This document shows positions 1 through 6,027 of a DNA stretch of 8,360 bases, piece by piece. The number at the start of each line of letters is the position of its first letter. The first letter of the stretch is position 1. The translations under genes were made by a program, and so were the position numbers. Under the pieces are notes generated by a model, which made no database searches, was not told the origin of the DNA, and saw only the letters and a program-made list of their open reading frames with translations. Where the stretch lies: the NCBI GenBank assembly GCA_018668475.1, contig JABJCZ010000108.1:1-8360 (forward strand), read 5' to 3'. This DNA comes from Alphaproteobacteria bacterium. GTDB lineage: Bacteria > Pseudomonadota > Alphaproteobacteria > UBA828.

Positions 1-2504
1 CTGTAACTGCTGTTCTCGGCCCCACCAATACCGGGAAAACCCACCTCGCGGTCGAGCGTATGCTCGGCTATCGCAATGGCATGATCGGGTTTCCGCTTCG
101 CCTGCTAGCACGCGAAGTTTATGACCGGATCGCCGCAGAGCAGGGAGCCGCCTGCGTCGCGTTGATCACAGGCGAAGAGAAACTGGTGCCGGAGGCGCCG
201 CGCTATTTCATCTGCACGGTAGAGGCGATGCCGCTCGACCGGGAATTCGATTTCCTCGCCGTTGACGAAATTCAGCTCGCCGCCGACCCCGACCGCGGGC
301 ACGTTTTTACCGACCGCCTGCTCAATGCACGCGGCACCATGGAAACCATGTTTCTCGGGGCCGACACCATTCGCCCCCTATTGCGCCAGCTGGTGCCCGG
401 CATCCGTTTTACCCACCGGCCACGGCTGTCCCGTCTCACTCATATTGGCCACAAAAAATTGTCTCGCCTGCCACCGCGCAGTGCGGTGATCGCGTTCTCC
501 GCACAACAGGTTTATGAGGTTGCCGAGGCCATGCGCGCCCATCGTGGAGGATGCGCAGTGGTGCTGGGCGCGCTAAGCCCGCGCACCCGAAACGCTCAGG
601 TCGAGTTGTATCAGTCCGGCGAAATCGACTTCATGGTCGCGACCGATGCCATCGGCATGGGGCTCAACATGGACCTTGATCACGTGGCTTTTTCAGCCGC
701 AGCGAAATTCGATGGCCACCGCACCAGGCGGCTTTGGCCGGCAGAAATCGCGCAGATCGCCGGGCGCGCCGGGCGACATATCCGGGACGGTACCTTCGGC
801 ACCTCGGCCGGGTTGTCGCCCTTTGATGCTGATCTCGTCAGCGCCGTGGAGGAACATCGGTTCTCGGCGCTTCGTCAGCTCTATTGGCGGAATGCCGAGC
901 TCGACCTCAGATCGCTGGATGACTTGCTCAGCAGTCTCGACACGCCGCCGCCTGCACCGGTCCTGCGCCGCAAGGGAAATGCGGACGACCATATGGCTCT
1001 CCTGGCGCTTACTCGCCTTGAAGATGTGCGCGCCACGGCGTGCGATGCCGCGCATGTCCGGCTGCTGTGGGAAACCTGCCAAATTCCGGATTACCGGAAA
1101 ACACTGGCGGACGCTCATGTCCGGCTGGTCAGTCAAATATTTCATCATCTATCCACGCGCGGTCGATTGCCGGAAGACTGGATGGCAGGGCTCATCGGCA
1201 CGCTGGATCGCACGGACGGCGACATCGATACGCTGACCGCCCGGATCAGCCATGTCCGAACATGGACCTACATCGCTCATCGAGGAGACTGGCTTGACGA
1301 TTCAACCCATTGGCAGGCACAGACCCGCGCCATTGAGGATCGTTTGTCTGATGCCCTGCATGAACGCCTAACCCTGCGCTTTGTTGACCGCCGCGCAAGT
1401 GCGCTAGTCCGGCGCATCAGGGATGAAGAGGCATTGCTGGGTGCGGTCGACCGGAATGATGGCGTCACGGTAGAGGGCCACGCTGTCGGCCGGCTCACGG
1501 GTTTCAATTTTGTCGCCGATGCCGATGTAGCAGAAGACCGCACGGTCCTCGCGGCGGCACGCCGGATACTGCCTGACGAAGTGTCCCGTCGCGCAAGATG
1601 GTTGGCCGAAGACCCCGACAGCGCATTTGCACTCGGGGTCGCTGACGAGGAAGGCAGCGCCACCACCGCGCCATGGCGCACCGTTACATGGCGAGGCGCA
1701 CCCGTCGCCCGACTGCAACGCGGGCCCACTGTCCTCAGCCCGGCGATCACCTTGCTTCCGGCGGAAGACCTGTCGGAAATCAATCGCGAGCGGGTTCTTA
1801 CCCGTCTCCGGAAGTGGCTAGGCCATTATATAAACGCCCAACTCGGCGCGCTCACCAGCCTGGAAAAGTCAACGCTCACTGGCGCCGCCAGGGGCCTCGC
1901 ATTTCAGCTGACAGAAGGCCTTGGCATTGTGCCGCGGAGCGACATCGACAAAATTCTAGGCACCATCGGCAAAGCTGACCGGCGAGTGTTGCGGGCGGCG
2001 GGCGTGCGCCTCGGCCGGCTCGGCGCGCACGTGCCGGCCATGCTGAAGCCGGCGCGCCGGCAACTCGCGGCGCTCCTCTGGTCAGTGTATAGCGATATCC
2101 CCGTACCGCCGAAGTTGCCGCAGCCCGCTGCTGCCTCCTTTTTGCTGAACGACGCTTTGCCTACGGCCTATTGTCGGGCCATCGGATTTGAGCCTCTTGG
2201 GCCCAGGGCACTGCGATTTGACGTGGCCGAGCGGTTGGCCGGCGCCCTGTGGACACGCCGCCAGTCTGGCGCGATCACCATAGATCGCGATTTGCTGTCT
2301 CTTGTGGGATGCGCGAAAGAAGAGTTCGCCGGCATTCTGGAAGCACTTGGGTATCGCAGCACATCGCCCGGCAAGAACGGCGAGCCTAGATTTGTGGCCG
2401 GGCGGGCGAAGCCGCGCCGGGCATCCCCGCCACCGCGTCAGGACCCATCGTCCCCGTTTGCAGTGCTTCACAACATGGGAACAGCGAAGGCTGGTAACCG
2501 TTGA
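1..2504 (+). CDS. SUV3/MgpS-type ATP-dependent RNA helicase, 5'-truncated by the window edge
   Basis: Superfamily 2 helicase expected to use ATP to unwind or remodel RNA in the cytoplasm. The reading frame is open from base 3, before the first ATG at 60, and codons 6-14 encode the Walker A box GPTNTGKTH. The ATG at 60 therefore lies inside the helicase core and the real start is upstream of the window. Numbering from base 3, the order is Walker A (6-14), motif Ia around PLRLLA, the DEIQ box (88-91), ATDAIGMGLN (213-222, motif V) and QIAGRAGR (251-258, motif VI). The remaining ~570 residues form the long C-terminal part typical of alphaproteobacterial members, ending in a basic/proline stretch with an SPFA motif (817-820) like that of relatives recalled from memory. 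833 residues are visible. The stop overlaps the S4 gene start (TTGA), suggesting coupled translation. Family is clear from the motifs; the RNA substrate is unknown. Confidence 0.93.
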   Translation, partial: VTAVLGPTNTGKTHLAVERMLGYRNGMIGFPLRLLAREVYDRIAAEQGAACVALITGEEKLVPEAPRYFICTVEAMPLDREFDFLAVDEIQLAADPDRGHVFTDRLLNARGTMETMFLGADTIRPLLRQLVPGIRFTHRPRLSRLTHIGHKKLSRLPPRSAVIAFSAQQVYEVAEAMRAHRGGCAVVLGALSPRTRNAQVELYQSGEIDFMVATDAIGMGLNMDLDHVAFSAAAKFDGHRTRRLWPAEIAQIAGRAGRHIRDGTFGTSAGLSPFDADLVSAVEEHRFSALRQLYWRNAELDLRSLDDLLSSLDTPPPAPVLRRKGNADDHMALLALTRLEDVRATACDAAHVRLLWETCQIPDYRKTLADAHVRLVSQIFHHLSTRGRLPEDWMAGLIGTLDRTDGDIDTLTARISHVRTWTYIAHRGDWLDDSTHWQAQTRAIEDRLSDALHERLTLRFVDRRASALVRRIRDEEALLGAVDRNDGVTVEGHAVGRLTGFNFVADADVAEDRTVLAAARRILPDEVSRRARWLAEDPDSAFALGVADEEGSATTAPWRTVTWRGAPVARLQRGPTVLSPAITLLPAEDLSEINRERVLTRLRKWLGHYINAQLGALTSLEKSTLTGAARGLAFQLTEGLGIVPRSDIDKILGTIGKADRRVLRAAGVRLGRLGAHVPAMLKPARRQLAALLWSVYSDIPVPPKLPQPAAASFLLNDALPTAYCRAIGFEPLGPRALRFDVAERLAGALWTRRQSGAITIDRDLLSLVGCAKEEFAGILEALGYRSTSPGKNGEPRFVAGRAKPRRASPPPRQDPSSPFAVLHNMGTAKAGNR

Positions 2505-2806
2505 GCGACGACATCCAGGCACGCCTCGATAAATGGCTCTGGCATGCACGTTTTTTTCGTACCCGTGGCCTCGCCCAAAAAGCCTGCGATAGCCGCAGAA
2601 TGCGGCTTAACGGCGGGCGCGTGTCCAAAGCACATCAGCGCATCCGTCCCGGCGACGTGCTGACTTTTACCCAGGCACGCCAGGTTCGGGTGGTGCGGGT
2701 CCTCGCAGTGGCCGAACGACGCGGCGCGGCCTGCGATGCGGCTGCCCTTTATGAGGACCTCAACAGCGACACGACAAATGTGCCTCTGCCGGGTCGCCAT
2801 CTGTAA
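2501..2806 (+). CDS. S4-domain RNA-binding protein, Hsp15 (HslR)-like
   Basis: A 101-residue basic protein with an S4 RNA-binding fold. The S4 signature starts at residue 8 (RLDKWLWHARFFRTRGLAQK) and continues through a basic loop (SRRMRLNGGRVSK) and the strand region RPGDVLTFT. E. coli Hsp15 binds stalled 50S subunits carrying nascent chains; a similar ribosome-linked role is inferred here. The start is TTG at 2501: an in-frame TAA at 2495-2497 rules out any earlier start, and the next Met (residue 34) would cut through the S4 domain. The only ribosome-binding match is a weak GAAGG about 10 nt upstream, so translation may depend on ribosomes finishing the helicase (4-nt overlap). The C-terminal ~30 residues look like a flexible tail. 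Pairing of these two genes is common in alphaproteobacteria (from memory). Confidence 0.92.
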   Translation: MSDDIQARLDKWLWHARFFRTRGLAQKACDSRRMRLNGGRVSKAHQRIRPGDVLTFTQARQVRVVRVLAVAERRGAACDAAALYEDLNSDTTNVPLPGRHL

Positions 2807-2869
2807 GGCTTGGCGGCCAATCGTCAGGCCCGATAGCGGGATCGTCGGCCGACACGGTATTGAGACACA

Positions 2870-2895
2870 AACGCCGCTGTGGTAGGGAGGCGTTG
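2870..2895 (+). promoter_or_regulatory. Ribosome binding site of the TerB gene with possible partially occluding stem
   Basis: AGGGAGG at 2884-2890 is a strong Shine-Dalgarno sequence 5 nt before ATG 2896, and it decides that start over the in-frame TTG at 2860. A 6-bp inverted repeat, AACGCC at 2870-2875 and GGCGTT at 2889-2894, would pair across a 13-nt loop and cover the last two G of the Shine-Dalgarno. The site is certain as a ribosome binding site; the stem is short and any regulatory effect is speculative. Further upstream, GTCGGCCGAC at 2844-2853 is a 10-bp palindrome of unknown meaning. Confidence 0.6.
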
Positions 2896-3366
2896 ATGTT
2901 GAAACGAATCAAGAAATTGCTGGAAAAGCCCGAGGCCGTGACGGCGAGCGGTGGAGCAGACGAACTGCGTCTGGCGGCAGCGGCGCTGCTCGTTGAGGCC
3001 GCGCATATGGACGAAGAATTTGATGGCGATGAGCGAGGCGCGGCAAGCCGTGCGCTGGAGCGGCGATTTGATATTAGCGCTGCCGAAGCTGATGCATTGC
3101 TGGGTGACGGCGAAGCGGCACAGGCTGATGCAACCGACCTTTATCAGTTTGCCAAGGCCATCAACGAAGCGCTGGCGCCGGAGGATCGGCGACAGATCAT
3201 TGAAATGCTTTGGGAAGTCGTTTATGCCGATGGCGAACTACATCCGTATGAAGCTAGCTTGATGAGGAAATTGAGCGGGCTATTGCACGTAACTGACAGA
3301 GACAGTGCCCAGGCGCGACAGAAGGTCCTCGCCGGCATTGCAGACGAAACTGCGCCAACTGGCTGA
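2896..3366 (+). CDS. TerB-fold (tellurite-resistance TerB family) protein
   Basis: A 156-residue, mostly helical acidic protein. Two TerB-like blocks are visible: ALLVEAAHMDEEFDGDE (30-46) and LWEVVYADGELHPYE (105-119), each a helix followed by an Asp/Glu-rich turn, the pattern thought to bind divalent metal in TerB-like domains. A basic N-terminal helix (MLKRIKKLLEK) precedes them. No signal peptide or membrane segment is seen. ATG 2896 is chosen over the in-frame TTG 2860 because AGGGAGG sits 5 nt upstream and the extra 12 residues would be arginine-rich and unlike the family. It lies 89 nt after the S4 gene and 98 nt before fdxA on the same strand. The family name does not imply tellurite resistance: no other ter genes are present. 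Its function is unknown; a stress or metal-linked role is inference. Confidence 0.85.
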   Translation: MLKRIKKLLEKPEAVTASGGADELRLAAAALLVEAAHMDEEFDGDERGAASRALERRFDISAAEADALLGDGEAAQADATDLYQFAKAINEALAPEDRRQIIEMLWEVVYADGELHPYEASLMRKLSGLLHVTDRDSAQARQKVLAGIADETAPTG

Positions 3367-3464
3367 TACATCACGAAACAATTTTTTCCCCTATTTAATT
3401 CGAGACCAACGGCTGGACGTCCGACGAGTGGGCGAGAGGCGCCGAATAGGAGAGTGAGGAAAGC

Positions 3465-3809
3465 ATGACTTATCTGGTGATCGATGCTTGCGTCCGCTGC
3501 AAGTTCCAGGATTGTGTCGAAGTTTGTCCCGTAGACTGCTTCTACGAAGGCGAAAACATGCTCGTCATCCACCCGGATGAATGCATCGACTGCGGCGTTT
3601 GTGAACCTGAATGCCCGGTGGAAGCAATTGTGCCGGATACCGGCGGCGACGACGACGACGGCAAATGGCTTGAGGTGAACAGGAAATTTGCCGAAATCTG
3701 GCCCAACATTACTCGCAAGGGCGAATCGCCAAGCGACGCGGACGAGTACCGCGAAGAACCCCAGAAGTTTGAGCGTTTCTTCTCTGAGAAACCGGGCAGC
3801 GGTTCCTGA
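3465..3809 (+). CDS. fdxA: Seven-iron ferredoxin FdxA ([3Fe-4S][4Fe-4S])
   Basis: A 114-residue cytoplasmic electron carrier of the Azotobacter ferredoxin I type. All seven expected cluster cysteines are present with a one-residue offset from that protein: C9, C17 and C50 for the [3Fe-4S] cluster, and C21, C40, C43 and C46 for the [4Fe-4S] cluster; C12 and C25 are the usual extra cysteines. The blocks [20 protein letters not shown] and [14 protein letters not shown] are nearly invariant in FdxA. After the clusters comes GGDDDDG (residues 60-66), encoded by a run of gac codons where relatives recalled from memory have a less acidic linker, then the KWLEVN and WPNIT blocks and a C-terminal tail. 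GAGGA at 3456-3460, 4 nt before the ATG, supports the start. Redox partners are not identifiable here; in alphaproteobacteria fdxA often sits beside S4 and CarD genes (from memory), as here. Confidence 0.97.
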   Translation: MTYLVIDACVRCKFQDCVEVCPVDCFYEGENMLVIHPDECIDCGVCEPECPVEAIVPDTGGDDDDGKWLEVNRKFAEIWPNITRKGESPSDADEYREEPQKFERFFSEKPGSGS

Positions 3810-3840
3810 TACGCGATCAAACAGAAAACATGTCAGGAAC
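3802..3840 (+). repeat. Inverted repeat overlapping the fdxA stop codon
   Basis: GTTCCTGA at 3802-3809, which includes the fdxA TGA stop, is matched exactly by TCAGGAAC at 3833-3840. In RNA the stem could extend to 10 pairs (one G-U and one A-U added) around a 19-nt loop. No run of T follows, so it is not a classic intrinsic terminator. It may protect the mRNA 3' end, or it may be chance. Confidence 0.45.
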
Positions 3841-3921
3841 AAACGAGGTCGTTAGCGATTCGTTCCGGTCAAACTCTGTAAATTTGTTCGGACTTGTGCT
3901 AGGCTGATTCTCGACTGATCG

Positions 3922-3951
3922 CGGCGGACAGCCAGTGCGTCCGCCGTTGTT
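3922..3951 (+). terminator. Possible intrinsic terminator after fdxA
   Basis: CGGCGGAC (3922-3929) and GTCCGCCG (3939-3946) form a perfect 8-bp GC-rich stem with a 9-nt loop, followed by TTGTT (3947-3951). The stem is strong but the U tract is short and interrupted, and it lies 112 nt after the fdxA stop. It could instead be a structural element in the carD leader. Confidence 0.4.
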
Positions 3952-3998
3952 CGTGAGACTACAAACAGATTTTCAATGCACCGCCACTCAGGTGCACT

Positions 3999-4026
3999 CG
4001 AGTACGAGTACGAGTACGACTACGAG
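3999..4026 (+). repeat. Short hexanucleotide tandem repeat (GAGTAC)
   Basis: GAGTAC occurs three times in a row at 4000-4017, followed by the variant GACTAC (4018-4023) and a partial GAG. The left edge merges with an 8-bp palindrome ACTCGAGT at 3996-4003. It lies about 120-140 nt before the carD start, in non-coding DNA. A microsatellite of this kind can vary by slippage; no function is known. Confidence 0.75.
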
Positions 4027-4114
4027 ACAATCCTTATTCTGCGTCGTTGCTGAGCTGCGTGAAACGATTCCGACAGCGTATGGCGCGACGACGTCCACCA
4101 ATTGAGCACCTGTT

Positions 4115-4127
4115 CCGTCACTGACGG
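4115..4127 (+). repeat. Short inverted repeat ahead of carD
   Basis: CCGTCA (4115-4120) and TGACGG (4122-4127) are exact inverted copies around a single C, 15 nt before the carD ATG. It could be a half-turn operator or a small leader hairpin next to the ribosome entry site. It is short enough to occur by chance. Confidence 0.35.
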
Positions 4128-4142
4128 CCAGAGAAACGGGCC

Positions 4143-5075
4143 ATGGCAAAAGCAACCCCCAAGAAATCCGATAAGCCTGCAAGAAAGGCCGCGCCCAAGG
4201 GCAAAGCCAAGGCTGCTCCCACCAAATCCTCTGCACCAAAAAAACCGGCAGCCGCCAAAGCCACAAAACCGGCGAAGGCGCCGGCTAAAGCCAAGGCCAA
4301 AGCACCCGCTAAGGCTGCGGCGAAGGCACCAGCGAAGGCTAAAGCTGCGCCCAAGGCCAAAGTTAAGGCTGCGCCCAAAGCCGCCAGCAAGGCGCCGGCG
4401 AAGAAGCCAACTGCCAAGAAAGCCGCTATCAAGGCGGCGCCCAAGGTAGCGGCAAAATCGGCGCCGGCAAAAAAGCCTGCTCCTGAAACGCCTAAATCAG
4501 GTCCGGCAACAGCGGATACTGCCGCCGGCGCAGCTGCACCAAAACGCAAAGCCCCGGCCCCCAGCAAGGCGCCGGCCAAGTTGCTGTACAAGGTTGGCGA
4601 CTACGTCGTTTATCCGTCGCACGGGGTCGGGCAGATCACTGGCGTTGAAGACCACGAGATCGGCGAGATCTCACTGAAGGTGTATGTGGTTCTATTCGAC
4701 AAGGAAAAAATGACGCTGCGGGTGCCGATCGGCAAGACCCTGTCATCCGGTATGCGACGGCTGTCGTCGCAAGCCAAAATGGATACCGCCGTTGCAACGC
4801 TCAGGGGCAAGGCACGCCAGCGACGGGTGATGTGGAGCCGCCGCGCCCAGGAATATGAGGCGAAGCTCAATTCTGGCGATCCTGTTGGGATCGCCGAAGT
4901 TATCCGCGATTTGCATCGTAATGCGGGCCAGCCGGACCAGTCCTACAGTGAGCGGCAAATGTATGAGGCCGCGCTTGAGCGCCTGGCCCGCGAATTTGCA
5001 GCAGTCGAGAATACCGATTCCGAAACTGCCACCGCACGGCTGGAAGAAGTTCTGCGGGCTGATGCGGGCGAGTGA
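4143..5075 (+). CDS. carD: CarD-family RNA polymerase regulator with a lysine/alanine/proline-rich N-terminal tail
   Basis: A 310-residue protein in two parts. Residues 147-310 are a full CarD domain: the Tudor-like RNA polymerase-binding part begins VGDYVVYPSHGVG (151-163), and the helical DNA-contacting part includes MWSRRAQEYEAKL and IAEVIRDLHR. W231 matches in context the Trp that mycobacterial CarD uses to wedge the open promoter complex. Residues 1-146 are low complexity: 56 Ala, 40 Lys, 24 Pro and only 3 acidic residues, resembling histone H1 tails. Typical CarD proteins are about 160-170 residues, so the tail nearly doubles the length. ATG 4143 is the first possible ATG after the in-frame TGA at 4122-4124; the ribosome site is weak (AGAGAAACGGG, 4130-4140). 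A second start at TTG 4581 would give a tail-less form, but it lacks a good ribosome site. The 3' end overlaps the next gene by 4 nt (GTGA). Confidence 0.95.
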   Translation: MAKATPKKSDKPARKAAPKGKAKAAPTKSSAPKKPAAAKATKPAKAPAKAKAKAPAKAAAKAPAKAKAAPKAKVKAAPKAASKAPAKKPTAKKAAIKAAPKVAAKSAPAKKPAPETPKSGPATADTAAGAAAPKRKAPAPSKAPAKLLYKVGDYVVYPSHGVGQITGVEDHEIGEISLKVYVVLFDKEKMTLRVPIGKTLSSGMRRLSSQAKMDTAVATLRGKARQRRVMWSRRAQEYEAKLNSGDPVGIAEVIRDLHRNAGQPDQSYSERQMYEAALERLAREFAAVENTDSETATARLEEVLRADAGE

Positions 5076-5926
5076 GTGCAGACTTGCCAACCAGCAAGCT
5101 CACCAATAGCCCCAACGGCATGGCCACACGCGGCGAAGTCCGGTTTGGAACGTTGCGGGGCTCTCGTCGCGTTTGGGCAGTCGGTGCAATTCATGGCGAA
5201 GCGGCCCGCCTGACCCAACTTCACACGCAGCTCGCCGAGCTCTTCGAGGCCGGTGACCGCGTAGTATATCTCGGCAATATACTAGGCGTCGGTGGCGCCG
5301 TTGGTGCCACAGTCGACGAACTGTTGGTCTTTCGCAGGCAAATCCTGGCCGTTCCAGGCTCGCACGTGTGCGATATGATTTTCCTGCGCGGCAGCCAGGA
5401 GGAAATGTGGCACAAGCTGTTGCAAATTCATCTCGCCATCAATCCGGCGGAGGTTATCGGCTGGGTCGGCGAGCAGGGCGTTGAGGCAACACTGCAAGCC
5501 TACGGCGGCTCGCTGCAGGACGGCCTGAACCGCGCCCAGGGCGGCGCACGTGATCTCGCCCGCTGGACCAATGAACTGCGTGACGCCGTTGCTGGCAGGC
5601 CAGGTCATCGAGAATTCATGTCGGCGCTAAAACGGGCGGCCTTCACCGACGACGGTGCGCTGCTGTTTGTCCACGCCGGAATCGACCCCACCCTGCCGAT
5701 AGACGCCCAAAAAGACGCGTTTTGGTGGGGAAGTGCCGGCATTGACGGAATGACAAAACCCTTCGCCGGATTCAGGAAAGTTGTGCGCGGCTATGCGCCG
5801 GGGCACCCAGGCATCGATATTCAGCCTCATAGCATCTCCGTCGACGGAGGTGCCGGAACCGGGGGTAGCCTCATGGCCGCCTGCATCGACATGACGGGCG
5901 ATGTTATTGCCCGAATAGAAGCATAA
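5072..5926 (+). CDS. Metallophosphoesterase-fold protein (PPP-like), probable pseudophosphatase
   Basis: A 284-residue protein with the outline of a PPP-type serine/threonine phosphatase, but with a damaged active site. The usual GDxHG motif is GAIHG (38-42, Asp to Ala). The usual GDxxDRG is GNILGVG (68-74, bridging Asp to Asn, and the Asp-Arg pair lost). The usual GNHE is GSQE (107-110, metal-binding Asn to Ser and catalytic His to Gln). The later histidines remain: FVHAG (H201) and YAPGH (H245), followed by the usual DGGAGTGGSL block. Hydrolysis therefore seems unlikely; a binding or scaffold role is inferred. An in-frame TGA at 5060-5062 limits the start to GTG 5072 or ATG 5120; GTG is preferred because it overlaps the carD stop (GTGA), and neither has a clear ribosome site. 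Coupling to carD suggests a shared process. Confidence 0.82.
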   Translation: MSADLPTSKLTNSPNGMATRGEVRFGTLRGSRRVWAVGAIHGEAARLTQLHTQLAELFEAGDRVVYLGNILGVGGAVGATVDELLVFRRQILAVPGSHVCDMIFLRGSQEEMWHKLLQIHLAINPAEVIGWVGEQGVEATLQAYGGSLQDGLNRAQGGARDLARWTNELRDAVAGRPGHREFMSALKRAAFTDDGALLFVHAGIDPTLPIDAQKDAFWWGSAGIDGMTKPFAGFRKVVRGYAPGHPGIDIQPHSISVDGGAGTGGSLMAACIDMTGDVIARIEA

Positions 5927-5941
5927 CCACTTAAAATAACA

Positions 5942-5947
5942 CTATAT
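5942..5947 (+). promoter_or_regulatory. Isolated CTATAT, -10-like, after the phosphatase-like gene
   Basis: CTATAT matches the common alphaproteobacterial -10 form and lies in the AT-rich patch 5932-5950. No matching -35 was found 16-19 nt upstream. If used, it would place both the 5957-5983 hairpin and the 5985-6000 palindrome inside a long rpoH leader. Confidence 0.15.
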
Positions 5948-5956
5948 TTTGTCCGT

Positions 5957-5983
5957 CTGGAATACGCGATCACGCTATTCCGG
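5957..5983 (+). repeat. Imperfect hairpin between the phosphatase-like gene and rpoH
   Basis: CTGGAATA (5957-5964) pairs with TATTCCGG (5976-5983), with one G-U, and GCG (5966-5968) pairs with CGC (5973-5975) above a single bulged C, giving about 11 pairs and a 4-nt loop. No T run follows, so a terminator role is doubtful. It sits one base before the 16-bp palindrome. Confidence 0.5.
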
Positions 5984-5984
5984 C

Positions 5985-6000
5985 ACACGTGCGCACGTGT
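5985..6000 (+). promoter_or_regulatory. Perfect 16-bp palindrome upstream of rpoH, candidate operator
   Basis: ACACGTGCGCACGTGT reads identically on both strands and contains two CACGTG hexamers related by the dyad. It lies 122 nt before the rpoH ATG in the only gap between the phosphatase-like gene and rpoH. Its length and symmetry suit a dimeric regulator. As RNA it could also fold into a 6-bp stem with a GCGC loop. No regulator can be named. Confidence 0.5.
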
Positions 6001-6027
6001 TCTGACCTAAATGTTATCTACGTCGGC

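Larger units (their letters stand above)
3810..4142 (+). other. 333-nt non-coding region between fdxA and carD
   Basis: No plausible gene was found on either strand; open frames crossing it are shadows of neighbouring genes. From left to right it holds the right arm of the inverted repeat at the fdxA stop, an AT-richer stretch near 3870-3900, a GC hairpin (3922-3946), a hexanucleotide tandem repeat (3999-4026) and a short inverted repeat (4115-4127) just upstream of carD. It probably contains the carD promoter and a long 5' leader, but no convincing -35/-10 pair could be picked out by eye. A small RNA cannot be excluded. Confidence 0.5.

Noticed and set aside
60..2504. ATG at 60 as the helicase start
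   Set aside because: The frame is open upstream and encodes the Walker A box at bases 18-44, so starting at 60 would remove the ATP-binding site.
2896..3366. Tellurite resistance function for the TerB-family protein
   Set aside because: Only the fold is supported; no terC, terD, terZ or other resistance genes accompany it.
3372..3399. Possible heat-shock promoter before fdxA (CACGAAA and CCCCTATTT)
   Set aside because: The two boxes are only 9 nt apart and the -35 match is poor; RpoH promoters need about 13-17 nt.
3222..3842. 206-residue frame on the - strand across fdxA and the TerB gene end
   Set aside because: It runs antisense to fdxA, whose seven cysteine ligands are all intact, and has no recognisable motifs.
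3999..4026. Tandem repeat considered as a CRISPR or iteron array
   Set aside because: The unit is 6 nt with no spacers and there are no cas or replication genes nearby; it is a simple microsatellite.
4118..4591. 157-residue Ala/Gly/Leu/Phe-rich frame on the - strand, looking like a membrane protein
   Set aside because: It is the reverse complement of the lysine/alanine/proline tail of CarD; its hydrophobic repeats follow from that composition.
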